A DNA stretch of 35,307 nucleotides from Gemmatimonadota bacterium (GTDB lineage Bacteria > Gemmatimonadota > Gemmatimonadetes > Longimicrobiales > Gaopeijiaceae). Within the stretch, counting starts at the first letter, position 1; every line of letters begins with the position of its first letter. Both the position numbers and the translations under genes were made by a program. Below the pieces are notes generated by a model. The model was not told the DNA's origin, did no database searches, and saw only the letters and a list, made by a program, of their open reading frames with translations. Below, one piece after another: positions 25,973-32,574 of the stretch. The stretch covers positions 1 to 35,307 of the forward strand of contig JAOTVL010000025.1 of the NCBI GenBank assembly GCA_029863525.1, given 5' to 3'.

Positions 25973-27133
25973 CTACGCTCCCAGCAAATCGGCCAACATC
26001 TCGGTGTGACCCTTGGGACTCACGTCGCGCCACACCCGCTCCACCACACCTCCTTCGTCGATGAGGAAGGTGCTCCGCTCGATACCCATGAGCGGCGTGC
26101 CGTGGACGATTCGCTTGCCCCAAACGCCGTAGGTGGCGGACACCGATCCACCGACGTCGGCGAGCAGCGGGAAGTTCAGGTCGTACTTCTCGCGGAACAC
26201 GCGATGCGATTCGACATCGTCTGCCGAAACCCCGAGCACGACCGCATCGACGCCGTCGAAGCGTGGGAGTGCATCCCTGAAGTCACAGGCCTGGAGTGTG
26301 CAGCCCGGAGTGTCGTCCTTCGGGTAGAAGTACAGCACGACCTTGTGGCCCCGAAAATCGGAAAGCGTCACGGAATCGCCCTCGTCCGAGTCGAGCGTGA
26401 AATCGGGCGCCGGCCGGCCCACCCGGGCTTCGGCGGCCTCGACGGCCGTGCCGTCGTGATCTTCGTCCACTCTCTCGGCTGGCTCGACCACCGTCGCGCG
26501 CGGCCGCACCAACTCACCATCCCAACGGCACAGATCGTCCCCACGCCCCTGGCAAAGCGTGTGTTCGACCCGTGCGGTCCCTCCGAGCGTCTGCTCCAAC
26601 ACCTCCTCCGTAAAGCCCGACAGGAGGTGACACGCGTCGCCCCCTGGGTCGGTGTCTATGAAGAGGTGCGCCCTGGCCTCCACCGTGAACGGCCCCCTGG
26701 CGAAGCCCCCGAGAGATCGCCCGAAGAGCCGCTTCAAAAGCCGTCGAGCCCGGGCCCGGGCGATCGCGAACTGCGCCGACCGAGGCAGGAGGCGAATCCA
26801 CGGAGAGGGACGCGCGCGGTCCGCTAACAAGCGCCCCACGCGGTGAAATACGGCCGGACTGTCGGGCCGACGAATGACGAAGCGAAATAGGCCCTGCACC
26901 TCCTCGTCCGTGAGCCGCACGCGCTTTCTCACGTCTTCCTTGAACGTCCGAATCTGACGCTCCACCACGTCACTCAACCCGAACCGGCGCGGAATCGTCT
27001 GCGTGGGATCCTCGTCCTCGAGGAGCTCCCCCGGCAGATCCATGTCTCGCATGACCTCGAGCAGTCGAAGGGCGACCACGGCCTGCACCCTCCGTACACC
27101 GGTGGAGTCGGGAGCCGCGGGAGTGTCCGTCAA
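25973..27133 (-). CDS. V4R-like sensor domain fused to BCP/PrxQ-type peroxiredoxin
   Basis: A 386-residue two-part protein. Residues ~240-386 are a complete bacterioferritin-comigratory-type peroxiredoxin: APDFTL, then YFYPKDDTPGCTLQACDFRD with peroxidatic Cys278 and resolving Cys283. Residues ~20-210 are not part of any normal peroxiredoxin. The segment FTVEARAHLFID through GDACHLLSGFTEEVL to HTLCQGRGDDLC (Cys168, Cys194, Cys202) resembles the V4R (4-vinyl reductase) ligand-binding fold, including its terminal C-x-G-x-C pattern. Peroxide reduction is therefore likely coupled to a small-molecule or metal-binding module (inference). TTG at 27133 has no ribosome site; GTG at residue 20, behind a GGAGG, is a plausible alternative start. 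It is divergent from the E1-alpha gene across 313 bp. Confidence 0.82.
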   Translation of the reverse strand: MTDTPAAPDSTGVRRVQAVVALRLLEVMRDMDLPGELLEDEDPTQTIPRRFGLSDVVERQIRTFKEDVRKRVRLTDEEVQGLFRFVIRRPDSPAVFHRVGRLLADRARPSPWIRLLPRSAQFAIARARARRLLKRLFGRSLGGFARGPFTVEARAHLFIDTDPGGDACHLLSGFTEEVLEQTLGGTARVEHTLCQGRGDDLCRWDGELVRPRATVVEPAERVDEDHDGTAVEAAEARVGRPAPDFTLDSDEGDSVTLSDFRGHKVVLYFYPKDDTPGCTLQACDFRDALPRFDGVDAVVLGVSADDVESHRVFREKYDLNFPLLADVGGSVSATYGVWGKRIVHGTPLMGIERSTFLIDEGGVVERVWRDVSPKGHTEMLADLLGA

Positions 27134-27249
27134 CGGAGGTCGGCGCTGGGGATTCGAGGAGGGTCGTCCGCCCGGCAGCGTGCGGATGCGATCGCGCTAA
27201 TCTCGGGGAGGCGGTGTCCCGGATCAACGGCGCGAATCGCACGAGGAGA

Positions 27250-27274
27250 TTTGCGATCGACCGAATTTCGCAAA
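27250..27274. repeat. 7-bp inverted repeat, candidate operator
   Basis: TTTGCGA (27250-27256) and TCGCAAA (27268-27274) form a perfect inverted repeat around an 11-bp spacer, in the AT-richer middle of the 313-bp divergent spacer. The symmetry suits a dimeric regulator. It could serve either the V4R-peroxiredoxin gene or the E1-alpha gene. Confidence 0.4.
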
Positions 27275-27287
27275 CGTACCAATATGA

Positions 27288-27318
27288 GAGTGACACTCCG
27301 GGAGGCGGCCCTTATATA
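27288..27318 (+). promoter_or_regulatory. sigma-70-type promoter with overlapping palindrome
   Basis: GTGACA (27290-27295) and TATATA (27313-27318) are 17 bp apart, a good -35/-10 pair in otherwise GC-rich DNA, and point toward the E1-alpha gene at 27447 with a leader of about 120 nt. The palindrome GAGTG-A-CACTC (27288-27298) covers the -35 box and could be an operator. The rest of the 27134-27446 spacer holds no gene I can support. Confidence 0.5.
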
Positions 27319-27446
27319 GAGGCGTCGGCCACGGTCGATGATGAGCGGGGGAGTGTGGAGGAAATCTCGGTGGTCCACCCTGGGGGGGCTGGTTCTTAGC
27401 ACCGTCGAGACCCTTCGCCTCCCCCGTTTCTCGTTTACATTGCGGG

Positions 27447-28592
27447 ATGAGGCGATACCCCGCATTCGACCCCCCAGAATACGTCGACTGGGCTGCTGAT
27501 CCCGCCCGGGTCGAGGCCTACGAGCAGCGCCTCCGCGACGACCCCGACCGCTTCGAGATCGTCATCGATTTGTCTCGAGAGGAGTTGCTCTCCCTCTACC
27601 GTGACCTCCTCCGCACCCGTCTGCACGACATCGGCCTCAAGCGATGGGTGCGCACCGGTGTGATATCCAAGGCGTGGCTGGGCACCGGTGAAGAGGCCGT
27701 CACGGTAGGGACCGTACGCGCGTTGGATCCGAGTCGTGACGTGGTCTCGCCCATGATTCGCAATGCCGGGGCCCTGCACATGATGGGCATGCCGCTCGCG
27801 GACATGTTTCGCGGCTATCTTGCGACATCCGATTCGCCCAACGGAGGCCGCGATCTGCACATCGGCGATCTCGGGGCCGGGATCATCCAGCCGATCAGCC
27901 ACATGGGAACGAGCGTGACCATCATGGCCGGCGTCGCTCTCTCGTTTCGAAATCGTGGGGAGCGACGCGTCGCAATGACATGGGTTGGCGACGGAGCGAC
28001 CAAATGCGCGGCGTGCCACGAAGGGATGAACTTCGCGGCGGTTCAAGATCTGCCGGCTATCTTCGTCGTCCAAGACAACCGGGTCGCACTCGGCACCCCC
28101 GCCGAGATCCATGGAGCCGGTGATCTCCATGCCTGGGCCGACATGTACGGCATCGACGCCTGGATCTGCGACGGCAACAACGTCCTCGACGTGTACGCGG
28201 CCACGAAGATCGCGTCCGAACGGTGTCGGATGGGTCGCGGTCCGGCCGTCATCATCGCCGACACGTTCCGCATGGGAGGCCACGCAACCCACGACGAGCG
28301 CGAAGCACGAGAGACATTTCCCGCCGTTCTGTTCGAGCATTGGGGGAAGAGCGATCCGATCGGGCTGTTCGAGACGTACCTGGAGAGAAAGGGGATCGAG
28401 TCGCAGGTGCTAGCGCGTATCGACGAAGAGGTCACCCGTGAAATGGAGGCGGCCGCCGATGAAGCGTTGAGGTCGACGGACCGCGTGCCGCCACCGGAGC
28501 GGGCGCTGTACGAGGGCGTCTCGGAGGGTGGGACCTTGATCGGAATCGAGAACCGCCCGATCCGGATCGACGGATCGCCGTCGACGCCTTGA
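27447..28592 (+). CDS. thiamine-diphosphate 2-oxoacid dehydrogenase E1 alpha subunit
   Basis: A 381-residue E1-alpha of the pyruvate/branched-chain/acetoin dehydrogenase type. The ThDP-Mg motif runs from GDGATKCAACHEG (Gly181-Asp182-Gly183) to the Asn in VVQDNRVALGTP. Other landmarks are RTGVISKAWLGTGEEA, GRDLHIGDLGAGIIQPISHMG and the phosphorylation-loop-like RMGGHATHDE. The subunit decarboxylates a 2-oxoacid together with a beta subunit and hands the acyl group to an E2 lipoyl protein. No beta subunit or E2 is next to it, so partners must be encoded elsewhere; the substrate is unclear. The motif usually reads GDGxTSxGxxHEG; here Lys and two Cys occupy that loop. ATG at 27447 lacks a strong ribosome site. 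A hairpin with a T-run follows the gene. Confidence 0.87.
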   Translation: MRRYPAFDPPEYVDWAADPARVEAYEQRLRDDPDRFEIVIDLSREELLSLYRDLLRTRLHDIGLKRWVRTGVISKAWLGTGEEAVTVGTVRALDPSRDVVSPMIRNAGALHMMGMPLADMFRGYLATSDSPNGGRDLHIGDLGAGIIQPISHMGTSVTIMAGVALSFRNRGERRVAMTWVGDGATKCAACHEGMNFAAVQDLPAIFVVQDNRVALGTPAEIHGAGDLHAWADMYGIDAWICDGNNVLDVYAATKIASERCRMGRGPAVIIADTFRMGGHATHDEREARETFPAVLFEHWGKSDPIGLFETYLERKGIESQVLARIDEEVTREMEAAADEALRSTDRVPPPERALYEGVSEGGTLIGIENRPIRIDGSPSTP

Positions 28593-28603
28593 ACGCTCCG
28601 CCG

Positions 28604-28633
28604 ACTTGAAACATCTTACATGTCAAGTTTTTT
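28604..28633 (+). terminator. rho-independent terminator candidate after the E1-alpha gene
   Basis: ACTTG (28604-28608) pairs with CAAGT (28624-28628), and ACAT (28611-28614 region) pairs with ATGT just inside, with two bulged A residues and a CTTAC loop. A run of six T ends at 28633. It starts 12 bp after the E1-alpha stop and lies 47 bp before the sigma factor gene, so it should insulate the two. Confidence 0.6.
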
Positions 28634-28679
28634 CGGATCTGATCGCGCTTGGCTCCGACAACTCGGACAAAGGTGACCC

Positions 28680-29309
28680 ATGGTCAACGCAAATCCTGAG
28701 AACGTGAGCCAGACAGTCGCAGAGCGCCCGCTCGAGGACCTCAGTGATGAGGAACTCGTCACGGCGCACCTGGAGGGCCGGCCGGGCGCCTTCCAGCGTC
28801 TCTACGATCGTTACCGGGACCGCCTGGTACACTTCATTACCCGGAAGACGGGTGACTCCGACCGGGCTCAGGACCTGGTCCAAGAGGCGTTCATCCGAGT
28901 CACGCGTCATCTCCACCGCTTCGACACTTCGAAGAAGTTCTCCACGTGGGTCTACACGATCGCGGGGAACCTCTCGAAGAACGAGCTGCGCAACCGTTCA
29001 CGCAGCCCTCTCGTGCTGTTTCAGCGCCTCACGGGGAACTGGGACGACGACCATCGTCCCATCCAGTTCGAGGATTACTCGATGCGACCCGACGACCTCT
29101 ACCGGAAGCGGTACCTCCGTCGGTTGGTCGAGGACACCGTTCAGACGCTTCCGGAGCACCACAGGCTGGTTTTCCGACTCCGAGAGCTCGAGGGCAAGAG
29201 CTACGAGGAGATTTCGGAGATCACGGGGGTGAATCTGGGAACGGTGAAAAGCCGTCTGCACCGGGCACGGAATTCCTTCGCCCAGCGGATCGAGCCCTTC
29301 CTGAACTGA
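28680..29309 (+). CDS. ECF-type RNA polymerase sigma-70 factor
   Basis: A 209-residue group 4 sigma factor. Region 2 spans about residues 38-108: AFQRLYDRYRDRLVHFITRK, DRAQDLVQEAFIRV (core binding) and FSTWVYTIAGNLSKNELR (-10 recognition). Region 4 spans about 148-205: LPEHHRLVFRLRELEGKSYEEI and the helix-turn-helix GVNLGTVKSRLHRAR. The linker between them is fairly long and contains LFQRLTGNWDDDH. The N-terminal ~30 residues are extra. ATG at 28680 is preceded by AAAGGTGA. No anti-sigma gene with a zinc-finger or membrane helix follows; instead a PspA-like coiled-coil gene comes 142 bp later. Control could be transcriptional or by a distant anti-sigma. Promoter specificity is unknown. Confidence 0.93.
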   Translation: MVNANPENVSQTVAERPLEDLSDEELVTAHLEGRPGAFQRLYDRYRDRLVHFITRKTGDSDRAQDLVQEAFIRVTRHLHRFDTSKKFSTWVYTIAGNLSKNELRNRSRSPLVLFQRLTGNWDDDHRPIQFEDYSMRPDDLYRKRYLRRLVEDTVQTLPEHHRLVFRLRELEGKSYEEISEITGVNLGTVKSRLHRARNSFAQRIEPFLN

Positions 29310-29320
29310 AGCTTCCGTAC

Positions 29321-29342
29321 CACTCTGTTCGTACTGAGAGTG
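29321..29342. repeat. inverted repeat upstream of the PspA-like gene
   Basis: CACTCT (29321-29326) and AGAGTG (29337-29342) are perfect inverted copies with a 10-bp spacer, in the 142-bp gap between the sigma factor and PspA-like genes. No T-run follows, so it is an operator candidate rather than a terminator. Its right arm belongs to the octamer TGAGAGTG, which also occurs at 27285-27292 in the E1-alpha promoter. Confidence 0.35.
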
Positions 29343-29451
29343 CGAAGATCGTTCTGTCGACCCTCGAGGTCGACCCCTGTTCGGTCCGGCAACGGCCCAA
29401 GCGATCGAGCTCCGGAGCCCGCGGCCCGAGGGAGCTGAAGAGGTACGACTC

Positions 29452-30126
29452 ATGTTCGAAGACCTGCGCAACGCCTTCAAAGAGGCTCTGGACAACTTCA
29501 GCAAGGAGCTGAACCGCGATCAGGTCTCCGAAACCGCCGACAAGCTCCTCGTCGGCATGCGGAACGAGATCGTCGACGAGAAGGCACAGGTATCGGGCCT
29601 CGAAGATCAAATCGCGAAGGCGACCTCCGACATCGAGCGCCTCAGCAAGGAGGCCGCGACCGCCCGGCGCCGGGAGACGATGGCACTCGCGATCGACGAC
29701 CCCGAAACGGCGAAGCTCGCCGCTCAATACGCGGTTAAGGTCGAGAACCACCGCGAGGTGCTTCGCAAGAAGGTCACGGCGCTCGAAGAGGAGCTCGCGT
29801 TCCGCAGCGAGACGCTCAAAGGCATGTACGCCCAGTTCGAAGACGCGAAGGAGAAACGCGCCGCGCTGAAGGCGACCACCGGCCGATCGGGGGCGCGAGA
29901 GACGCTCTCGGCCGCGGACGACTTGTTCGCGGAGCTCGATCGCATGGCCGAGAAGATCGAGGGCACCGAGGCGAGCGCAGAAGCCGCGGAGGCATTCTCC
30001 GATATCGACTTCGATGAGGGCTCGGAATTCAGGATCGAGCTGGACGAGTCCGAGGGACCGGAGGAGCTGGACGTCGACGCTGCGCTGGAGGAGCTCAAGC
30101 GACGGATGGAGCGGGACGGACCCTAG
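29452..30126 (+). CDS. PspA/IM30-like coiled-coil protein
   Basis: A 224-residue, highly charged, soluble protein. Residues ~20-140 form long coiled-coil helices, including EKAQVSGLEDQIAKATSDIERL, ARRRETMALAIDDPETAKLAA and HREVLRKKVTALEEELAF. The heptad pattern and the spacing of the helices recall PspA/IM30 (ESCRT-III-related) membrane-maintenance proteins. The N-terminus (MFEDLRNAFKEALDNFSKEL) could form an amphipathic helix as in that family. The C-terminal ~60 residues are very acidic (DIDFDEGSEF, DESEGPEELD) and end with a short helix. Assignment is by pattern only; it could be another coiled-coil family. A GAAGAGG site precedes the ATG. Its position behind an ECF sigma factor would suit envelope-stress control (inference). 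Confidence 0.6.
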   Translation: MFEDLRNAFKEALDNFSKELNRDQVSETADKLLVGMRNEIVDEKAQVSGLEDQIAKATSDIERLSKEAATARRRETMALAIDDPETAKLAAQYAVKVENHREVLRKKVTALEEELAFRSETLKGMYAQFEDAKEKRAALKATTGRSGARETLSAADDLFAELDRMAEKIEGTEASAEAAEAFSDIDFDEGSEFRIELDESEGPEELDVDAALEELKRRMERDGP

Positions 30127-30153
30127 GGTGGATCCGGGTTACGCGGGCGCGGA

Positions 30154-30179
30154 GGCCCCCATACGGGCCCCCTAGGGGT
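30154..30179. terminator. possible bidirectional hairpin between convergent genes
   Basis: GGCCC (30154-30158) and GGGCC (30165-30169) can pair around CCATAC, directly followed by the palindrome CCCCTAGGGG, which includes the stop codon of the minus-strand gene. The hairpin is GC-rich with no T-run, so intrinsic termination is doubtful. Confidence 0.3.
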
Positions 30180-30690
30180 CGTTGTCCGGGTCCTCCGGAT
30201 CGGAGTCCACCTCGTTCGCGAGGTCCCTCAGGAACAACAATCCAGCGCACTCGCCCGCCAAGAACAGGATGTCCTCACGCGCCGGCCGAGCCAAAGCCTC
30301 CTCCCGCCCGCTACCCCCATCGACGACCAAGGTCCAGGTACGCCCTGCACGCGAGCCCAGGTAGACCACGAGTCCCTCTGCCTCGAAGTCGATCAGGGTC
30401 GGCCCCTCGTCCGGATCGAAGCGAGGGATGAACCCCGGATCCAGCGCCTGACGCGCCGGATCGGAACCGATGTCGAGTATGACGAACGGAGTCACGTCAT
30501 CCCGGCGGCCCTCCTCGGACCACGCGATCAGAGCGCGTTCAGCCTGGGCCAGGTAAATGATCCGCCATAGAGGCAACGCGAGCCTCGATCGCTCACCCTG
30601 AGCACCCCAAAGCGCCATCGTGCCGCGTGGCAGATCCGAAGCAGGCTCACGCTTCAAATATCGGGTGATGTCGATGATCTCGTCGGACAT
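30172..30690 (-). CDS. hypothetical protein
   Basis: A 172-residue acidic soluble protein that I do not recognise. It starts MSDEIIDITRYLKREP, continues with a hydrophobic/beta-like region (SRLALPLWRIIYLAQAERALIAW, then PFVILDIG), a GPTLIDFEAEGLVVYLGSRAGRTW stretch and a very acidic end (DSDPEDPDNDP). There is no signal peptide, long membrane helix, Cys cluster or nucleotide-binding motif. Coding is supported by GC-rich codon bias, a clean ATG start at 30690 and lack of a better frame on either strand. It converges on the PspA-like gene with 45 bp between them and is divergent from the GlsB-like gene. Confidence 0.6.
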   Translation of the reverse strand: MSDEIIDITRYLKREPASDLPRGTMALWGAQGERSRLALPLWRIIYLAQAERALIAWSEEGRRDDVTPFVILDIGSDPARQALDPGFIPRFDPDEGPTLIDFEAEGLVVYLGSRAGRTWTLVVDGGSGREEALARPAREDILFLAGECAGLLFLRDLANEVDSDPEDPDNDP

Positions 30691-30816
30691 CCCGCAATCG
30701 ACTAGAAGCGAACGGCTCCGTCAAACGGAGGTCCAGGGTGGCTCCGGGCGCGGCCTTCGAATAACTTTTCGAGCACTTTTCGGCCACCCGAGAAACGACC
30801 CGAACCTCGTATCGAT

Positions 30817-31095
30817 ATGCAGAACTGGATCGGCATCGCCATCTGGATCATCATGGGCGCCGCGATCGGCCTGGCAATGAGAGCCGTGATCAGCCGGCCC
30901 GAGGAGCAGCCCGGTCACGCGCAGATCATCGCGGTCCTGGGAGCCTTCGGCGCGGTGATCGGCGGCATGCTCGGCGTCGGAATCGTTCACCTGTACGATC
31001 CGCTCGCGCTCAGCTTCGGCGGAATGGCAGGGGCTGCTCTCTTGGCGCTCCTCGTGACCTTCATCTACCGCTGGGGTCTCCGGACCCTCATCTGA
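30817..31095 (+). CDS. GlsB/YeaQ/YmgE-like small membrane protein
   Basis: A 92-residue protein with three hydrophobic helices: WIGIAIWIIMGAAIGLAM, IIAVLGAFGAVIGGMLGVGIV and GMAGAALLALLVTFIYRW. Small-residue-rich helices and the GAxIGxxxR-like first segment are typical of the transglycosylase-associated (GlsB/YeaQ/YmgE) family. That name is historical; no enzymatic activity is known, and members are often stress-induced. The spacer upstream (30691-30816) is AT-richer, with TTTTCGAGCACTTTTCGG, and probably holds the promoter. It is followed 58 bp later by the M20 peptidase gene in the same direction. Confidence 0.72.
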   Translation: MQNWIGIAIWIIMGAAIGLAMRAVISRPEEQPGHAQIIAVLGAFGAVIGGMLGVGIVHLYDPLALSFGGMAGAALLALLVTFIYRWGLRTLI

Positions 31096-31153
31096 CCGTT
31101 CGGGGCGGGGTAGCGCGACAAAGCCCGCCGCACTCCCTCCCAACCCCCATCCG

Positions 31154-32521
31154 ATGTCCGACGTCCTGCGGTTCATCGACGACAACCTCGGTCGCTTTCG
31201 TAGCGAGCTCTACGACTTTTTGCGGATCCCGTCGATCAGTGCCAAGGCAGAGCACGATGGAGATACTCGAGCCGCCGCCGAGTGGTTCTCTGCACGGGCC
31301 GAAGAGGCCGGACTCGAGGCGACGATCCACGACACGCCCGGGCATCCGATCGTGGTCGCCGAGTGGCGCGATGCGGGACCCGAGGCACCCACGGTCCTGA
31401 TCTACGGGCACTACGACGTTCAACCGCCCGAGCCCCTCGAGCTCTGGACCTCCCCTCCGTTCGAGCCGACTGAGCGCGATGGGCGCATCTACGCTCGCGG
31501 CTCCGCCGACGACAAGGGCCAGCTCTACATGCACGTGAAGGCCTTGGAGGCGCACTTCGCGACGGGCTCGACGCTGCCGATCAACGTCGTGGTCCTGGCC
31601 GAAGGTGAAGAAGAGGTGGGCTCGCCCAACCTCGTGCCCTTCGTGGAAGAGCATGCGGAGCTCCTCTCCTGCGACGTCGTCCTGATCTCGGACACCGGCA
31701 TGTACGCCGAGGGGCTGCCCTCCCTCCTCTTCTCACTCCGTGGCCTCGCCTACTTCGAGATTCACGTGCACGGTGCCGTCAGCGACCTGCATTCCGGAGA
31801 ATACGGGGGCGCGGTGACCAACCCCGGCAACGCGATCTCCCAGATCATCGCGTCACTGCACGATGCCGAAGGGCGGGTCGCCATCCCGGGGTTCTACGAC
31901 GAAGTGGTCGATTGGGACGTGGAGACCCGCCGCCAGATCGCGGAGCTTCCACACTCCGATGAGGCGTTCGCTCGCGAGCTCGGGGTCGCTGCGCTCACGG
32001 GTGAAGACGGATACTCCACGCTGGAGCGGCTCTGGATTCGCCCGACGTGCGACGTCTGCGGGATCTTGTGCGGCTACACGGGGGAGGGTGCCAAGACCGT
32101 ATTGCCGAACCATGCGATGGCGAAGATCAGTTTTCGGCTCGTGCCGGATCAGAATCCCGACCACGTCCGGGCTCTGCTCGAAGCACACGTCGAGGCCATC
32201 AAGCCGAACGGGGTCACGGTCGAAGTCCGCGAGCTTCACGGGGGTCGGCCCTGGAAGGCGAGCCTGCTGGGCCCGATTTTCGAGGCCGCGGCCGACGCAT
32301 TGGAGGAGGCGTTCGGTACGAAGCCGGTCCCGATGGGTGGCGGAGGATCGATTCCGATCGTCGTGGAATTCGAGGAGCGCCTGGATGCGACCGCCCTCCT
32401 GGTCGGCTTCTCCCTGCCGGGGTGCAACCTCCACGCCCCGGACGAGTGGCTGCCCATCGACAACTACGAGAAGGGGATCGGGGCACTGGCGATGCTCTAC
32501 GAGAAGCTCGGAACTGCCTGA
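31154..32521 (+). CDS. M20-family metallopeptidase (dipeptidase)
   Basis: A 455-residue cytosolic di-zinc peptidase. The catalytic motifs are YGHYDVQPP (zinc ligand His86 and Asp88), YARGSADDKGQ (bridging Asp119), AEGEEEVGS (general-base Glu plus ligand Glu), LISDTGMY (ligand Asp) and the C-terminal ligand His in NLHAPDEWLPIDNYEKG. The inserted dimerisation (lid) domain spans about residues 200-350, with VSDLHSGEYGGAVTNP. This is the form often annotated as dipeptidase or as a CNDP-like hydrolase; no signal peptide is present. Its size matches the family. The ATG start is at 31154. It converges on trpE with 53 bp between stop codons. Confidence 0.92.
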   Translation: MSDVLRFIDDNLGRFRSELYDFLRIPSISAKAEHDGDTRAAAEWFSARAEEAGLEATIHDTPGHPIVVAEWRDAGPEAPTVLIYGHYDVQPPEPLELWTSPPFEPTERDGRIYARGSADDKGQLYMHVKALEAHFATGSTLPINVVVLAEGEEEVGSPNLVPFVEEHAELLSCDVVLISDTGMYAEGLPSLLFSLRGLAYFEIHVHGAVSDLHSGEYGGAVTNPGNAISQIIASLHDAEGRVAIPGFYDEVVDWDVETRRQIAELPHSDEAFARELGVAALTGEDGYSTLERLWIRPTCDVCGILCGYTGEGAKTVLPNHAMAKISFRLVPDQNPDHVRALLEAHVEAIKPNGVTVEVRELHGGRPWKASLLGPIFEAAADALEEAFGTKPVPMGGGGSIPIVVEFEERLDATALLVGFSLPGCNLHAPDEWLPIDNYEKGIGALAMLYEKLGTA

Positions 32522-32574
32522 CTCCGGCGCCTTCGCGAGCGACCGCCGCCTAGACACTGGGGCCCTCCGTCGCT

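Noticed and set aside
27341-27499. A 52-codon plus-strand frame in the E1-alpha leader
   Set aside because: It has no ribosome site, shows no recognisable sequence and overlaps the E1-alpha start out of frame; a leader peptide cannot be excluded but is unsupported.
28005-28019. CxxCH (CAACH) motif resembling a c-type heme site in the E1-alpha protein
   Set aside because: It lies inside the ThDP-binding loop of a cytoplasmic enzyme without a signal peptide, so covalent heme attachment is implausible.
28621-28626. Perfect TTGACA -35 box on the minus strand
   Set aside because: It is part of the terminator-like hairpin, and there is no -10 at suitable spacing and no minus-strand gene to serve.
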